From Guptibacillus hwajinpoensis (lineage in GTDB: Bacteria > Bacillota > Bacilli > Bacillales > Guptibacillaceae): a DNA stretch of 64,000 nt. Positions 45,957-55,129 of the stretch are shown piece by piece (positions within the stretch are counted from its first letter, which is position 1; every line of letters starts with the position of its first letter). The stretch lies in contig NZ_SWFM01000003.1 in NCBI RefSeq assembly GCF_005144865.1, positions 124,001 to 188,000 on the forward strand, read 5' to 3'. The notes below the pieces were generated by a model. That model saw nothing but the letters and a program-made list of their open reading frames with translations. It ran no database searches and had not been told where the DNA came from. Made by a program: the position numbers and the translations under genes.

Positions 45957-46117
45957 CATCCCTTTACGATTGTTAAAATCGTACTGTAAATAAGTGCTAG
46001 AACCAAACCACCAACTAATGTAATACGGTCCATCTTTTGACCTTTAAATAAATTCAGAATACCTTTGACTACCATAAAAACAACGAAGAATATTAGAAAA
46101 TACATTGCAAACGTCAC
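45956..46117 (-). CDS. Small two-helix membrane protein
   Basis: A 53-codon frame starts at GTG 46117, ten bases after AGGAGG. It encodes a hydrophobic head (MYFLIFFVVFMVVKG), a short basic link (FKGQKMDRI) and a second hydrophobic helix (GGLVLALIYSTILTIVKG), and stops inside the terminator. It is too short for many annotation cut-offs. No known family recognised. It directly follows yqkB (20-base gap), probably in one transcript. Confidence 0.6.
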   Translation of the reverse strand: MTFAMYFLIFFVVFMVVKGILNLFKGQKMDRITLVGGLVLALIYSTILTIVKG

Positions 46118-46137
46118 GTATCATTGTCCTCCTATAT

Positions 46138-46452
46138 TTATCCTTTACTAATATATCTCATTCTTGGATTTAGAATTTCATTATCACTTTTAAGCATAAA
46201 GCACTGATGTTTAGGAAGATAGTCAATTTTCAATTCTTCATCAAAAAAGACAGCATACTGTTCTTGAATTCGCACTGGTCTGAAATTCGATTCCAGTTCC
46301 ATGTTGAAATTACCCTGTTCATCTTCACGAATTAACTGCGTTACGCCATTTACGACACATCCGCAATCTTCAATGTCATAATGTAATTTCAAAAAACCTT
46401 CTGGCTCATGTTCCAATTTCTCAATCGCTTTATCTGTAAATGTTACTTTCAT
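46138..46452 (-). CDS. yqkB: YqkB-like HesB/IscA-fold protein
   Basis: 104-residue protein of the iron-sulfur biosynthesis (Fe-S_biosyn) fold. It has EDCGCVVNG with two cysteines and a later KHQCFML, but lacks the C-terminal CGCG pair of true A-type carriers, so it belongs to the divergent YqkB group of unknown role. It starts one base after the padR gene stop region (gap 1 base), so could be co-transcribed with padR. Confidence 0.8.
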   Translation of the reverse strand: MKVTFTDKAIEKLEHEPEGFLKLHYDIEDCGCVVNGVTQLIREDEQGNFNMELESNFRPVRIQEQYAVFFDEELKIDYLPKHQCFMLKSDNEILNPRMRYISKG

Positions 46453-46453
46453 A

Positions 46454-47014
46454 TCAATTATCCTCTCCTTGCTCTTCTATAATAACGTCTATAAACTCAA
46501 TAGCCCAGTCACACCACTCAATCCATGTTCTCATTTGTCTTCTACCGTATTCAAGTGTTAAATATTCACCCAATCGATCTTTTTGGATATGTTTATCAAC
46601 ACCATGCTCTTCCTTCCACCTATCCATATGTTGGAGTACCATTTGGTGGTGCTCTTTACTTTTTTCGAGAAATTGAATCGCTTCATCTTTTGGTATTAAG
46701 TGAAATAATGAGACGCGCATCAATTGTTCATTTTTCATTTTGGGTGGATCAACGGTGTGGTGTGCTAACCATTCGATGAGTTGATTATAACCTCGCTCTT
46801 CAATCGAATAAATCTTCTTATCTGGTAAATCCTCCTGTGGAACAATTTTAAAGCTTACCAATTGTTCTTTTTCCATTTTACCTAGCTCTCGATAAATTTG
46901 AGTATGGTGCGCTGACCAGAAATGGATCATTGTTTCTTTAAACTGTTGAGTTAACTCATATCCAGTTGATGGTTTTTTAGTAAGTAATCCAAGAAGAGCA
47001 TATCGTAAAGCCAT
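46454..47014 (-). CDS. PadR-family transcriptional regulator
   Basis: 186-residue repressor with N-terminal winged helix (LRYALLGLLTKKPSTGYEL, the PadR hallmark) and a helical C-terminal dimer domain (HHQMVLQHMDRWKEEHG), like PadR subfamily 1. It is divergent from the RND pump gene, and a canonical PadR operator lies 13 bases before the pump start codon's ribosome site. A ligand-relieved repressor of the pump is inferred. Confidence 0.88.
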   Translation of the reverse strand: MALRYALLGLLTKKPSTGYELTQQFKETMIHFWSAHHTQIYRELGKMEKEQLVSFKIVPQEDLPDKKIYSIEERGYNQLIEWLAHHTVDPPKMKNEQLMRVSLFHLIPKDEAIQFLEKSKEHHQMVLQHMDRWKEEHGVDKHIQKDRLGEYLTLEYGRRQMRTWIEWCDWAIEFIDVIIEEQGEDN

Positions 47015-47114
47015 ATCATCATTTCCTTTTCAGCAATTTGCTTCATCTCTATTATAAACGTCTTTACAAGATCTTTGCACATTTGGAGTTGCAATACTAC
47101 TTTTCTATGAGTAA

Positions 47115-47144
47115 GCTTGATATGTGAATAAGCACATATCAAGC
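47115..47144. promoter_or_regulatory. PadR operator between padR-like gene and RND pump
   Basis: A perfect 12-base inverted repeat, GCTTGATATGTG (47115-47126) and CACATATCAAGC (47133-47144), with a six-base centre. It contains ATGT-N8-ACAT, the consensus core for PadR-family regulators. It immediately precedes the AGGAGG of the pump gene, so binding would block transcription or translation start. Confidence 0.75.
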
Positions 47145-47160
47145 AAGGAGGAAATGTTCA

Positions 47161-50100
47161 ATGAATTTTTTGACACGGTTTAGTTTAAAGAACCCTGTTT
47201 CCGTTTTTATTCTATCCTTTCTACTCATTTTGGGAGGTGTGTATTCTTTTACAAATTTGAAAGTAGAACTGCTCCCTAACATTGAATTCCCTCAACTTTC
47301 GGTTGAAGTGGTCTACCCAGGAGCTTCTCCTCAAGATGTGAATGAGCAAGTAACAGCTAAATTAGAAGACAAATTTAGCGCTGTTGAAGGCGTCAAGAAA
47401 GTTCAAAGTACTTCTTACGAAAGTATTTCAATTATCAATATGGAGTTTCCTTTTGACACTAATATGGATGACGTTGAACAACAGGTCAATTCATTCATTA
47501 AGGAAACTGATCTTCCTGAGAACGTAACACCAGAGGTTAATCGTTTCTCTTTCGGTTCTTTTCCAATCTATAACATTTCTCTTTTCCCTAAGGAGAAAGG
47601 AGAAGATATTCAAAATCTAGTTGAAGAAGACATTATGCCCGAACTGAATAAGATTCAAGGTATTAACAGCGTATCTGTTGGCGGTTTGCAAGAAGAAGTT
47701 GTTGAAATCACAATTGACCGAGAGAAGGCACTCGCGAATGGATTAACCCTTGAATCAATTAAACAACAAATCAATGACAAGTTCTTATCTTTCCCAGCAG
47801 GAAACATTACCGATGATAGTGTTCAAATCCCTGTGAGAGTTGAAGAAGACCTTGAATCCCTAGACTCACTTAAAAATCTTCCGATTAAAGGACAAAGTTT
47901 CAGCAACTCAGCTCAACAAGGTGATAGTGCACCTTCCTCGGCTCCAGAAGGAGCTTCAAATAAACAAAGTCCTCAGATTACTTTGAAAGAAATTGCTGAA
48001 ATTAATGCAATTACTGATCGTCCAGAAATAACAAGATATAACCTTAAAGATTCTCTTTCTATGGCTGTAACAAAGAAACAGGATGCCAACACGGTTGAAG
48101 TAGCTGATCAAACCATAAAAGTTCTTGAAACTTATAGTGATCAAGTTGATTATGCAATTGGCTTTGATTCTGCAGCAGGGATAGAGAAATCTGTTGAAAC
48201 ACTTGTAAAAGAAGGACTCCTTGGAGCTCTTTTTGCATCGATTGCGGTACTACTTTTCCTGCGCAATCTCCGTGCAACATTCATTGCTATTATTTCTATT
48301 CCATTATCACTACTTGTGTCTGTAATCTTTATGAATCAACTCGGTATCACACTAAATATCATGACACTAGGAGGCATGGCCGTAGCAGTAGGTCGTGTGG
48401 TAGATGATAGTATCGTGGTGATTGAAAACATATTTAGAAGAGTACGAAAATCTTCTGAAGGCATGAGCGACGAAATTATTCTGGACTCAACAAAAGAAAT
48501 ACTTAAAGCCATTACCTCTTCTACTATTACGACTGTAGTAGTGTTTCTCCCACTTGGATTTGTTGGTGGAATTACAGGGGAATTCTTTTTACCTTTTGCC
48601 TTAACGATTATTTTTGCGTTATTAGCATCGCTTATTGTAGCAATTACGATTGTACCAATATTAGCAAAGTATTCATTTAGAAAAGTGCCTAATGAAGCTA
48701 AAGAAGGTGCTCTTCAAAGGTGGTATGCATCACTGATCCATAAATCATTGAATCACAAAGCCGTTGTAATCGTCCTTTCGTTCCTTCTACTTGGAGGATC
48801 GTTTGCCATTGTTCCTCAGCTAGGCTTTACATTTCTACCAAACGAAGAACAGAAAACGCTCGTTGCAAGCATTGAATTGCCTTCTTCCACAACACTAGAA
48901 AAAACAAATGAAGTATCACTAGAACTTGAAAAGATGTTCAGTGATAAAGATGATATTAAAGAAGTGACTGCTGGCGTTGGAAGTCGTGACTTTACAACAG
49001 GTCTTAAACGAGAGAATCAAGCAAGCTACTTTATTAATTTACAAGATGATGCTAACGTCTCAGCTGTGATTAGTGACCTTCAAAAAGAAATGGAAGACAT
49101 TTCTAAAGAGCTTGCACCTGAAGCCACACTAGGAATACAGGAACAACAAACAGGAGGGCCACCTTCGAACAACAACGTTAATATTGACCTATACTCTAGC
49201 AACTTAAATGAGCTTCAGGAAGCTTCTAATACTGTAGAAGATTTCCTGAACAATCAGGATGACATTAAATATGTATCGAACAACTTATCAGAAAAGCAAA
49301 CACAATGGATTGTTGACATTGATCCTAAGAAAGCAGCAGAATACGGTGTATCAGGTTATCAAATTCTTGGGGCAGTATCTGACCAAACAAAACCAGTTTC
49401 CGTAGGAAAACTAAATCTTGATCAAGAAGAACGTTCGATTGAATTAACTTATGATGAGAAACTTCAATCGATCGACGAACTGAAACAAACCCAGATCTTC
49501 ACCTCTCAGGGACAGATTAATTTATCCGAGGTCACTGATGTTAAGGAAGTAGATAATGTCACTTCCATACAAAAACTCGATGGAAAAGTTTTTGCACGTG
49601 TATCCGGTCAAATCGAAAGTGATGATATACGCACGGTATCAACAGAAGTAATCAATGGCGTTAACAATGACCTAGAGCTTCCTTCATCTGTTGAAGTCGT
49701 TGGAGGTGGTGGTAGTGATGATACGATCCAAACCTTCCAACAACTTGGCCTTGCGATGGTCGTTGCCATTGGTCTCGTATACCTAACCATGTTAATTACA
49801 TTTGGGAAAGCAAGGATTCCATTTATCATTCTTTCATCACTTATCTTTGTACCTTTCGGTGCATTAATTGGTTTGTTTGCAATTAATGAGCCCCTCTCTG
49901 TAAGTGCAATGATAGGTATGCTTATGTTAATTGGGATTGTAACAACCAACGCTATCGTTTTAGTTGACCGTATTGGTCAAAATCGAGATGAAAAAGAGAT
50001 GAGCATTCGTGACGCACTCGTAGAAGCCGGAAAAACACGTCTACGTCCTATCTTGATGACAGCATTTGCTACAATTGCAGCGCTAATCCCGCTTGCACTT

Positions 50101-50253
50101 ACAACATCATCAGGCACATTAATTTCGAAAGGGCTAGCGATTGTCGTCATTGGTGGATTAATCACATCCACATTGCTTACATTAATTATCGTACCGGTTA
50201 TCTATGAATTGTTCTTCTTTAAAACAGCTAGAAAAGAACAAAAAGGTTCATAA
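47161..50253 (+). CDS. RND-family efflux pump, SwrC-like
   Basis: 1030-residue resistance-nodulation-division transporter with the duplicated six-helix plus extracellular-loop design. N-terminus FLTRFSLKNPVSVFILSF is typical; TM4 holds the proton-relay aspartates D415-D416 in GRVVDDSIVVIENIF. A low-complexity insertion (QQGDSAPSSAPEGASNKQ, about 258-275) lies in the first porter loop. Gram-positive RND pumps work without TolC or periplasmic adaptor; B. subtilis SwrC exports surfactin and lipopeptides. A Bps alkylpyrone, also made here, is one possible substrate but unproven. Starts nine bases after AGGAGG. Confidence 0.9.
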   Translation: MNFLTRFSLKNPVSVFILSFLLILGGVYSFTNLKVELLPNIEFPQLSVEVVYPGASPQDVNEQVTAKLEDKFSAVEGVKKVQSTSYESISIINMEFPFDTNMDDVEQQVNSFIKETDLPENVTPEVNRFSFGSFPIYNISLFPKEKGEDIQNLVEEDIMPELNKIQGINSVSVGGLQEEVVEITIDREKALANGLTLESIKQQINDKFLSFPAGNITDDSVQIPVRVEEDLESLDSLKNLPIKGQSFSNSAQQGDSAPSSAPEGASNKQSPQITLKEIAEINAITDRPEITRYNLKDSLSMAVTKKQDANTVEVADQTIKVLETYSDQVDYAIGFDSAAGIEKSVETLVKEGLLGALFASIAVLLFLRNLRATFIAIISIPLSLLVSVIFMNQLGITLNIMTLGGMAVAVGRVVDDSIVVIENIFRRVRKSSEGMSDEIILDSTKEILKAITSSTITTVVVFLPLGFVGGITGEFFLPFALTIIFALLASLIVAITIVPILAKYSFRKVPNEAKEGALQRWYASLIHKSLNHKAVVIVLSFLLLGGSFAIVPQLGFTFLPNEEQKTLVASIELPSSTTLEKTNEVSLELEKMFSDKDDIKEVTAGVGSRDFTTGLKRENQASYFINLQDDANVSAVISDLQKEMEDISKELAPEATLGIQEQQTGGPPSNNNVNIDLYSSNLNELQEASNTVEDFLNNQDDIKYVSNNLSEKQTQWIVDIDPKKAAEYGVSGYQILGAVSDQTKPVSVGKLNLDQEERSIELTYDEKLQSIDELKQTQIFTSQGQINLSEVTDVKEVDNVTSIQKLDGKVFARVSGQIESDDIRTVSTEVINGVNNDLELPSSVEVVGGGGSDDTIQTFQQLGLAMVVAIGLVYLTMLITFGKARIPFIILSSLIFVPFGALIGLFAINEPLSVSAMIGMLMLIGIVTTNAIVLVDRIGQNRDEKEMSIRDALVEAGKTRLRPILMTAFATIAALIPLALTTSSGTLISKGLAIVVIGGLITSTLLTLIIVPVIYELFFFKTARKEQKGS

Positions 50254-50260
50254 AACTCCA

Positions 50261-50301
50261 AAAGGAGCGATTCCCCTATCCATTTGGGGAATCGCTCCTT
50301 T
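50261..50301. terminator. Bidirectional terminator between pump and ynj-like operon
   Basis: AAAGGAGCGATTCCCC and GGGGAATCGCTCCTTT form a perfect 16-base stem with a nine-base loop. It ends both the plus-strand pump and the minus-strand eight-gene operon. Confidence 0.92.
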
Positions 50302-50321
50302 CTTTTCTCGACCTTATTAAA

Positions 50322-51413
50322 TTACAAGTTAGTTGTTTTATACTTCTCCATAAAACGCCTATCAATTTTATTCTTCAATTTCCATGACAGGTTATGATGG
50401 AGTGTGATTTTCCCATATAGAAGTAAACCTTCTTTTTCACCCGTTGAAAGTATGGATAAATAAGCTTTCTTAGGTTGAAACCGAACACCATCTTTTTCTT
50501 GTAAGAAAGCTTTAATGTTCTCCCAGAGCACTTCTGATTGCCTAACTGCCACAACACCTGCTTTTGGCAGGTCAGGATAATCACGTAGTGTTGCACAATC
50601 TCCCGCTGCAAAGATTGCTGGATACTCTTTCACCTGTAATGTATCTTCAACAAGTAAGTAACCAGCTTCATCTATTGGCAATTTAGAAGCTCTGAACATT
50701 TCAGGTGCTTTTGGTCCAGTTAACCATAGTAGTTGATCATAAGGTATTTCTTTGCCACCAGAAGTTATGACACTAGTTGTAGTTACATTCGCTACTTTTT
50801 CTTTCAAAATTAAATTCATCTTCTTGCTTCTTGCAATTTGTTCTATTTTCGATTGAGCTTTTAAAGAAGATGACTGTAGTAGAGTAGAGTGTGAAATTAA
50901 GGTAACAGCTTTCTTACCTTCCTTTTTCCTCCTAGCAGTTAGAGAAAGAGCAATTTCAATACCTGCTGCTCCCCCTCCTACAACAACAGGGTATTCAGCT
51001 CCCCACATCTTTTCAGCCACTTCTTCAATACGATAATTTGGTTTAATACGTAGCGCATGACTTCTAGCGCCTGGGACATCAATCCCTGCTGTATATGATC
51101 CTATATCCATAGAAAGAAGATCATAAGAAAGGACATCACCTTTTTCAGTTAATACTACCTTACCTTTCGCATCAATTGATAACGCAGCACCTTTTATAAA
51201 GGTTATTCCTGCGAGATCGGCGAGTGAAGGAAGATGCACACGCATGTCTTTTTCACTGTAAACACCTTCCATATAACCTGAGAACATCCCGGAATAATAT
51301 TGATAGTCTGAAGGAGAAAGAATCGTTACTTCAATATCAAGTTGTTCTTCCTGGAATTTCTTCATAATATGGAGATGGGCATGTCCTGCTCCAATTAACA
51401 ATAGCTTCTTCAT
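50322..51413 (-). CDS. FAD/NAD(P)-binding oxidoreductase, NDH-2/SelD-associated type
   Basis: 363-residue flavoprotein starting LLLIGAGHAHLH (FAD motif with two His) and a second dinucleotide site VVGGGAAGIEIAL near 140, then FAAGDCATL. This resembles the TIGR03169 group, often found fused or beside SelD, and NADH dehydrogenase-like enzymes. No C-terminal membrane helix is seen. A redox-active Cys pair is missing, so it probably passes electrons to a quinone or protein. Last gene of the operon, 18 bases after the mercuric-reductase-like gene. Confidence 0.8.
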   Translation of the reverse strand: MKKLLLIGAGHAHLHIMKKFQEEQLDIEVTILSPSDYQYYSGMFSGYMEGVYSEKDMRVHLPSLADLAGITFIKGAALSIDAKGKVVLTEKGDVLSYDLLSMDIGSYTAGIDVPGARSHALRIKPNYRIEEVAEKMWGAEYPVVVGGGAAGIEIALSLTARRKKEGKKAVTLISHSTLLQSSSLKAQSKIEQIARSKKMNLILKEKVANVTTTSVITSGGKEIPYDQLLWLTGPKAPEMFRASKLPIDEAGYLLVEDTLQVKEYPAIFAAGDCATLRDYPDLPKAGVVAVRQSEVLWENIKAFLQEKDGVRFQPKKAYLSILSTGEKEGLLLYGKITLHHNLSWKLKNKIDRRFMEKYKTTNL

Positions 51414-51431
51414 TCAAATTCCTCTTTTCAA

Positions 51432-52859
51432 TTACCTAACCCATTTGATGTACTTCTCGGATACCTTAGGTAACCACCCATCAAATAGCTTTTCTCTCCA
51501 ATACATATCTGCTGCTTGATTTAGAATGGCACCTTTGGTTGGATAGGGATGAATGACTGTCGATATATCACCAATCTTATGACCGTGTTCTTTGGCAAAT
51601 ACAATTTCTTGCATCCAGCTACCAGAGTCTTCCCCAACAGCATGCGCACCGAGAATATGACCTTTCTTGTCTGTAATGACTTTAACAAGACCATCTTTTT
51701 TTCGCTCAGCAATGAAGCGATCTACGTCATCCGTTCCAACCTTAAATACGCGAATATCTTCTCCATGCTTTTCCTTAGCTTCTTGTTCTGTTAAACCGAG
51801 ATGAAAAACTTCAGGTTCCGTATATGTAACCCAAGGAACATTATCATAATTCACTTTTCTCTTCAAACCAAAGACTGCATTTTGTACAATTAATTTTCCT
51901 TCCATACCAGCCCCATGAGTGAATGGGAAAGCACCGTTTACGTCTCCAATTGCATAGATATGAGATTTACTTGTTTGAAGAGATTCATTCACAGTAATAT
52001 ATCCTTTGCTTTCATCTACTCCTGCTGCTTCAAGATTAAGCTTAGCTGTATTTGGTTTTCTCCCTGTCGACATCATAATAGCTTCTGATACAATTGTATT
52101 TTCTTCACCGTTCACTTTATAGGTCACTACTTTGTGGCCATTTTGTTCAGAGATGCCTGTTACATCTGCTTCGAAAACGAAGGAAAGCTCTTTTTCAAGT
52201 GCTTTTGTTACAATTGGAATGACCTCATGATCTTCTTTTTTGAATATCGATTCAGAGGTTTCTAGTATTGTGACACTTGACCCAAACCTTGATAGTGATT
52301 GAGCAAGTTCAAGACCAACAGGTCCTCCTCCAATGAAAACAACACTTTTTGGAAGATGATCGAGATTGAAAATCGTTTCATTCGTAATAAAGGATACATT
52401 TTCTACTCCATCTATTGGAGGAACATTAGGGCTAGAGCCAGTTGATATCACGATGCGCTTCCCTTTAATAGGATTTTCATCATTAATCGTAACCGTGTGT
52501 TCGTCTTTGAATGCGCCTTTCCCCCTATAAATATCGACTCCGAGTTTTCCAAATCGTTCATCACTATCAATTTCCTGAATTTCATCAATAGCTTCTTTTA
52601 CACGCTCGATCGCCCGTTCAAACAGAACATCTCCACTAACAGTTAGGCCGAACTCAGCGGCGCCTTTGTAGACTGCATGTACTTCCTTAGCAGCAGTAAT
52701 AAAAGCCTTTGAAGGCACACATCCGAAATGCAAGCAATCTCCTCCAAGTCCAGGCTGGTCATCAATTAATGCGACCTTTGCACCCATACTTGCTGCACCC
52801 GATGCTGCAGTTAATCCACCCGAACCTCCACCAATAACGATTAAGTCATATTCCTGCAT
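51432..52859 (-). CDS. Pyridine nucleotide-disulfide oxidoreductase, MerA/Lpd-like
   Basis: 475-residue flavoprotein disulfide reductase. N-terminal FAD motif IGGGSGG, redox-active pair C42-C47 (GGDCLHFGCVPSK), NAD motif FIGGGPVGLELA, and C-terminal HPYPTKGAILNQAA where Lpd has HAHPT. No N-terminal HMA metal domain and no C-terminal vicinal cysteines, so it is unlikely to be a mercuric reductase despite family naming. Homologues are commonly found next to or fused with TVP38 proteins; here one is two genes upstream. Gap to the neighbours 15-18 bases. Confidence 0.85.
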   Translation of the reverse strand: MQEYDLIVIGGGSGGLTAASGAASMGAKVALIDDQPGLGGDCLHFGCVPSKAFITAAKEVHAVYKGAAEFGLTVSGDVLFERAIERVKEAIDEIQEIDSDERFGKLGVDIYRGKGAFKDEHTVTINDENPIKGKRIVISTGSSPNVPPIDGVENVSFITNETIFNLDHLPKSVVFIGGGPVGLELAQSLSRFGSSVTILETSESIFKKEDHEVIPIVTKALEKELSFVFEADVTGISEQNGHKVVTYKVNGEENTIVSEAIMMSTGRKPNTAKLNLEAAGVDESKGYITVNESLQTSKSHIYAIGDVNGAFPFTHGAGMEGKLIVQNAVFGLKRKVNYDNVPWVTYTEPEVFHLGLTEQEAKEKHGEDIRVFKVGTDDVDRFIAERKKDGLVKVITDKKGHILGAHAVGEDSGSWMQEIVFAKEHGHKIGDISTVIHPYPTKGAILNQAADMYWREKLFDGWLPKVSEKYIKWVR

Positions 52860-52874
52860 ACTTCATCATCTCCT

Positions 52875-53456
52875 CTAGTCTAATATTCGCTTTGCTTCCG
52901 CCAGCCTCTGGAAAGCTGTAAAAAGTTCAATTGCTAAAAAAACTAGCGTTAGTATTGTTAAAGCATCATGAAAGATAATCATTGCCGTAAACAATATAAA
53001 TCCTTCTGTACGTTCCGCCACTCCTGCTTGGTAATAGAAGGATTTAACTCCTCTCTTGTCAGACACAGCTCCAACAGTCAAAAAAATGGTCATTGCAAAA
53101 ATGATGGATGTACTTAATAACAGTAGTGCCCACATCGAGCTTGGAAAACGAAAAGCTAGACCCAGGATAACGCTAATTTCAACTACTCGGTCAAAGCTGA
53201 CATCTAATATAGTCCCAAAGGAAGAAGGCTTCGTCTTTCTGGCCATTGTCCCATCCACAGCATCAAGAAAACCTGAAAGCCATAGAACTACAATCGCCAA
53301 GGCAAACTGATCGATATAAATGAACAAACCAGATGAAACGCCAATTATAAATGAAAGAATTGTCACCTGGTTTGCACTAAGCCCAACCCGTAACAACAAG
53401 TTCGCTGTTCGATCCATGATGGGCTGAACATATTTTCTAGCATGTGTATCTAGCAA
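52875..53456 (-). CDS. CDP-alcohol phosphatidyltransferase, YnjF-like
   Basis: 193-residue integral membrane enzyme of phospholipid synthesis. The catalytic motif is complete: D65, D68-G69, A72-R73, G81, D85, D89 (DAVDGTMAR ... GTILDVSFD). About six helices. It transfers a CDP-diacylglycerol phosphatidyl group (or a CDP-head group) to an alcohol; the alcohol is unknown. E. coli YnjF of the same class sits beside ynjBCD. Starts at TTG 53456 with AAGGATGGTG upstream. Confidence 0.85.
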   Translation of the reverse strand: MLDTHARKYVQPIMDRTANLLLRVGLSANQVTILSFIIGVSSGLFIYIDQFALAIVVLWLSGFLDAVDGTMARKTKPSSFGTILDVSFDRVVEISVILGLAFRFPSSMWALLLLSTSIIFAMTIFLTVGAVSDKRGVKSFYYQAGVAERTEGFILFTAMIIFHDALTILTLVFLAIELFTAFQRLAEAKRILD

Positions 53457-53473
53457 GACAGCACCATCCTTTC

Positions 53474-54130
53474 CTATTTAAGTTCCTCTTCCATTACAGA
53501 TCCAAAAACTTTCTTACGGATATATAAGCTAACTAGCAATAACAACAATAAGACAGCTGCTGCGATCATAATGGTTTCTAAATTATTCGATAGAAAACTA
53601 GCGCCTAAGAAATTTAAGGCGAGAGCTCCTGGTAGCATGCCAAGTAACGTTGCCATATAGTACTTCCGACGATTTACGGATGAAACCCCACAAACGTAGC
53701 TCACAAGATCAAAGTGGAGAAAGGGTACTAATCTTAAAAGAAGTACATAAACAAACCCATTCTCTGAAAGTCGTTTTTCAAGTGATTCACCGCGCCTGCG
53801 CCAAGATTTCGGAAGAATTTGTAATCCTAATCTTCTTGCCAATGCAAAAAATAGAAAGGCACCCGTTGATCCTCCAATTACGACCAGTAACGTACCTAGA
53901 TAAGGACCAAAAACCAATCCACCTGCAATAGAAAGAATTGAAGTAGGAAAAAGTACGAAGGGTCTAACTATGCAGATCAGAAGGAAAACAAGAGGAGCAT
54001 AGAAGCCAAACGATGAAATCCATTCTCGAATTGTGGAAGGACGAAAGTCAAAAACATACTGATTTAAGAAATAAATAATAAAAAGAACGACAGTTAAGGA
54101 TAATCCCTTTAATAAAGTTCTCATTGTCAT
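53474..54130 (-). CDS. TVP38/TMEM64 (DedA-like) membrane protein
   Basis: 218-residue protein with five or six hydrophobic segments and the SNARE-assoc/VTT domain core GLVFGPYLGTLLVVIGGSTGAFLFF and LRLVPFLHFDLVSYVCGVS. Members of the DedA/VTT fold are now linked to lipid scrambling, though this branch is uncharacterised. ATG 54130 overlaps the ATPase stop by four bases. It may handle the product of the adjacent phosphatidyltransferase, by proximity only. Confidence 0.85.
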   Translation of the reverse strand: MTMRTLLKGLSLTVVLFIIYFLNQYVFDFRPSTIREWISSFGFYAPLVFLLICIVRPFVLFPTSILSIAGGLVFGPYLGTLLVVIGGSTGAFLFFALARRLGLQILPKSWRRRGESLEKRLSENGFVYVLLLRLVPFLHFDLVSYVCGVSSVNRRKYYMATLLGMLPGALALNFLGASFLSNNLETIMIAAAVLLLLLLVSLYIRKKVFGSVMEEELK

Positions 54131-55116
54131 TGAATTTGTCTCCGATGCTTTTCCTGATTGATATAATTTTTTATAGTCCCTCTACCGGCTTTTAAATAGA
54201 CGCTTTCTCCTTGATGGAGTTGTGTTCTAGAAGTCACAAGAACCGTACCCTTTTCCCAGGAAACTCGATAGCATGGTTGATTGTTTTTCACGGTAATAGC
54301 AGTTACTTTACCAGGAATCGATATAAAGTTAGGTTCTATCATTTCATTCTCATTGACCGCACTCACTTTGTTAAGAGGTATAAATCCTTCCTCTAATGCC
54401 ATTCCTTCCCCTATAATCATTGCACTTTCGATGCTTGAAGGGTTAGTAACGACTTCATAAGGAAGACCAATTTGGATAAATTCACCATTATCCATCACAG
54501 CAAGTCGATCAGCCATCTCAATCGCTTCATCACGATCATGTGTGATAAATAACGAAGAAATATTTTCCTGTCTTAACAACTCCCTCACTTCTCCTCTAAG
54601 GGATTCACGCAAAGTTGCGTCCAGGGAACTAAATGGTTCATCAAGAAGAAGTAGATCAGGTTTAAGTACCAGTGCTCTGGCTAAGGATACCCGTTGTTTT
54701 TGACCTCCAGAAAGTTCATGTGGATAAGCATTGTTCCACCTAGTTAACTTAACTTTTTCGAGCATTTCTTCAGCCTGTCTTATACGATCTTTTTTTGATG
54801 TTTTTCTTCTTTTTAAGCCATATGTCACATTCTCAATTACCGTAAGATGTGGAAATAGCAACGCATCCTGAAACATGAGAACAACTGAACGGTCTTCTGG
54901 TTTTGCTGTAACAAGTGATTTTCCATTCAGTATGATATCGCCACCATCGATTACCTCTAAACCAGCCAGACATCTAAGAAGGGTAGTTTTGCCGCAACCC
55001 GATGGTCCAACAACAGTAAAATGCTCCCCTTTTTCCAAAGAAAATGTGACATCGTTAAGGATAGTAGTTTGCGAATAATTTTTCTTGAGTGTGTTACATT
55101 GCAATAGCTGGTTCAA
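54127..55116 (-). CDS. ABC transporter ATP-binding protein, YnjD/PotA-like
   Basis: 329 residues. Walker A GPSGCGKTTLLR, signature LSGGQKQRVSLARAL, Walker B LLLLDEPFSSLD and switch His in FITHDRDEAIEM. Unlike the short E. coli YnjD (about 217 residues) it has an extra C-terminal domain of about 100 residues resembling the TOBE regulatory domain. ATG 55122 and TTG 55116 are both possible; AAAGGA is spaced eight bases from the TTG. Powers import with the two permeases and the YnjB-like lipoprotein. Confidence 0.9.
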   Translation of the reverse strand: MNQLLQCNTLKKNYSQTTILNDVTFSLEKGEHFTVVGPSGCGKTTLLRCLAGLEVIDGGDIILNGKSLVTAKPEDRSVVLMFQDALLFPHLTVIENVTYGLKRRKTSKKDRIRQAEEMLEKVKLTRWNNAYPHELSGGQKQRVSLARALVLKPDLLLLDEPFSSLDATLRESLRGEVRELLRQENISSLFITHDRDEAIEMADRLAVMDNGEFIQIGLPYEVVTNPSSIESAMIIGEGMALEEGFIPLNKVSAVNENEMIEPNFISIPGKVTAITVKNNQPCYRVSWEKGTVLVTSRTQLHQGESVYLKAGRGTIKNYINQEKHRRQIQ

Positions 55117-55129
55117 GACCATCTTCCTT

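Noticed and set aside
49608..49949. 113-codon minus-strand frame in the RND gene
   Set aside because: Antisense shadow of the transmembrane region; no start signal.
51432..52859. Mercury resistance operon
   Set aside because: The reductase lacks HMA and the C-terminal cysteines, and no merR, merT or merB gene is nearby.
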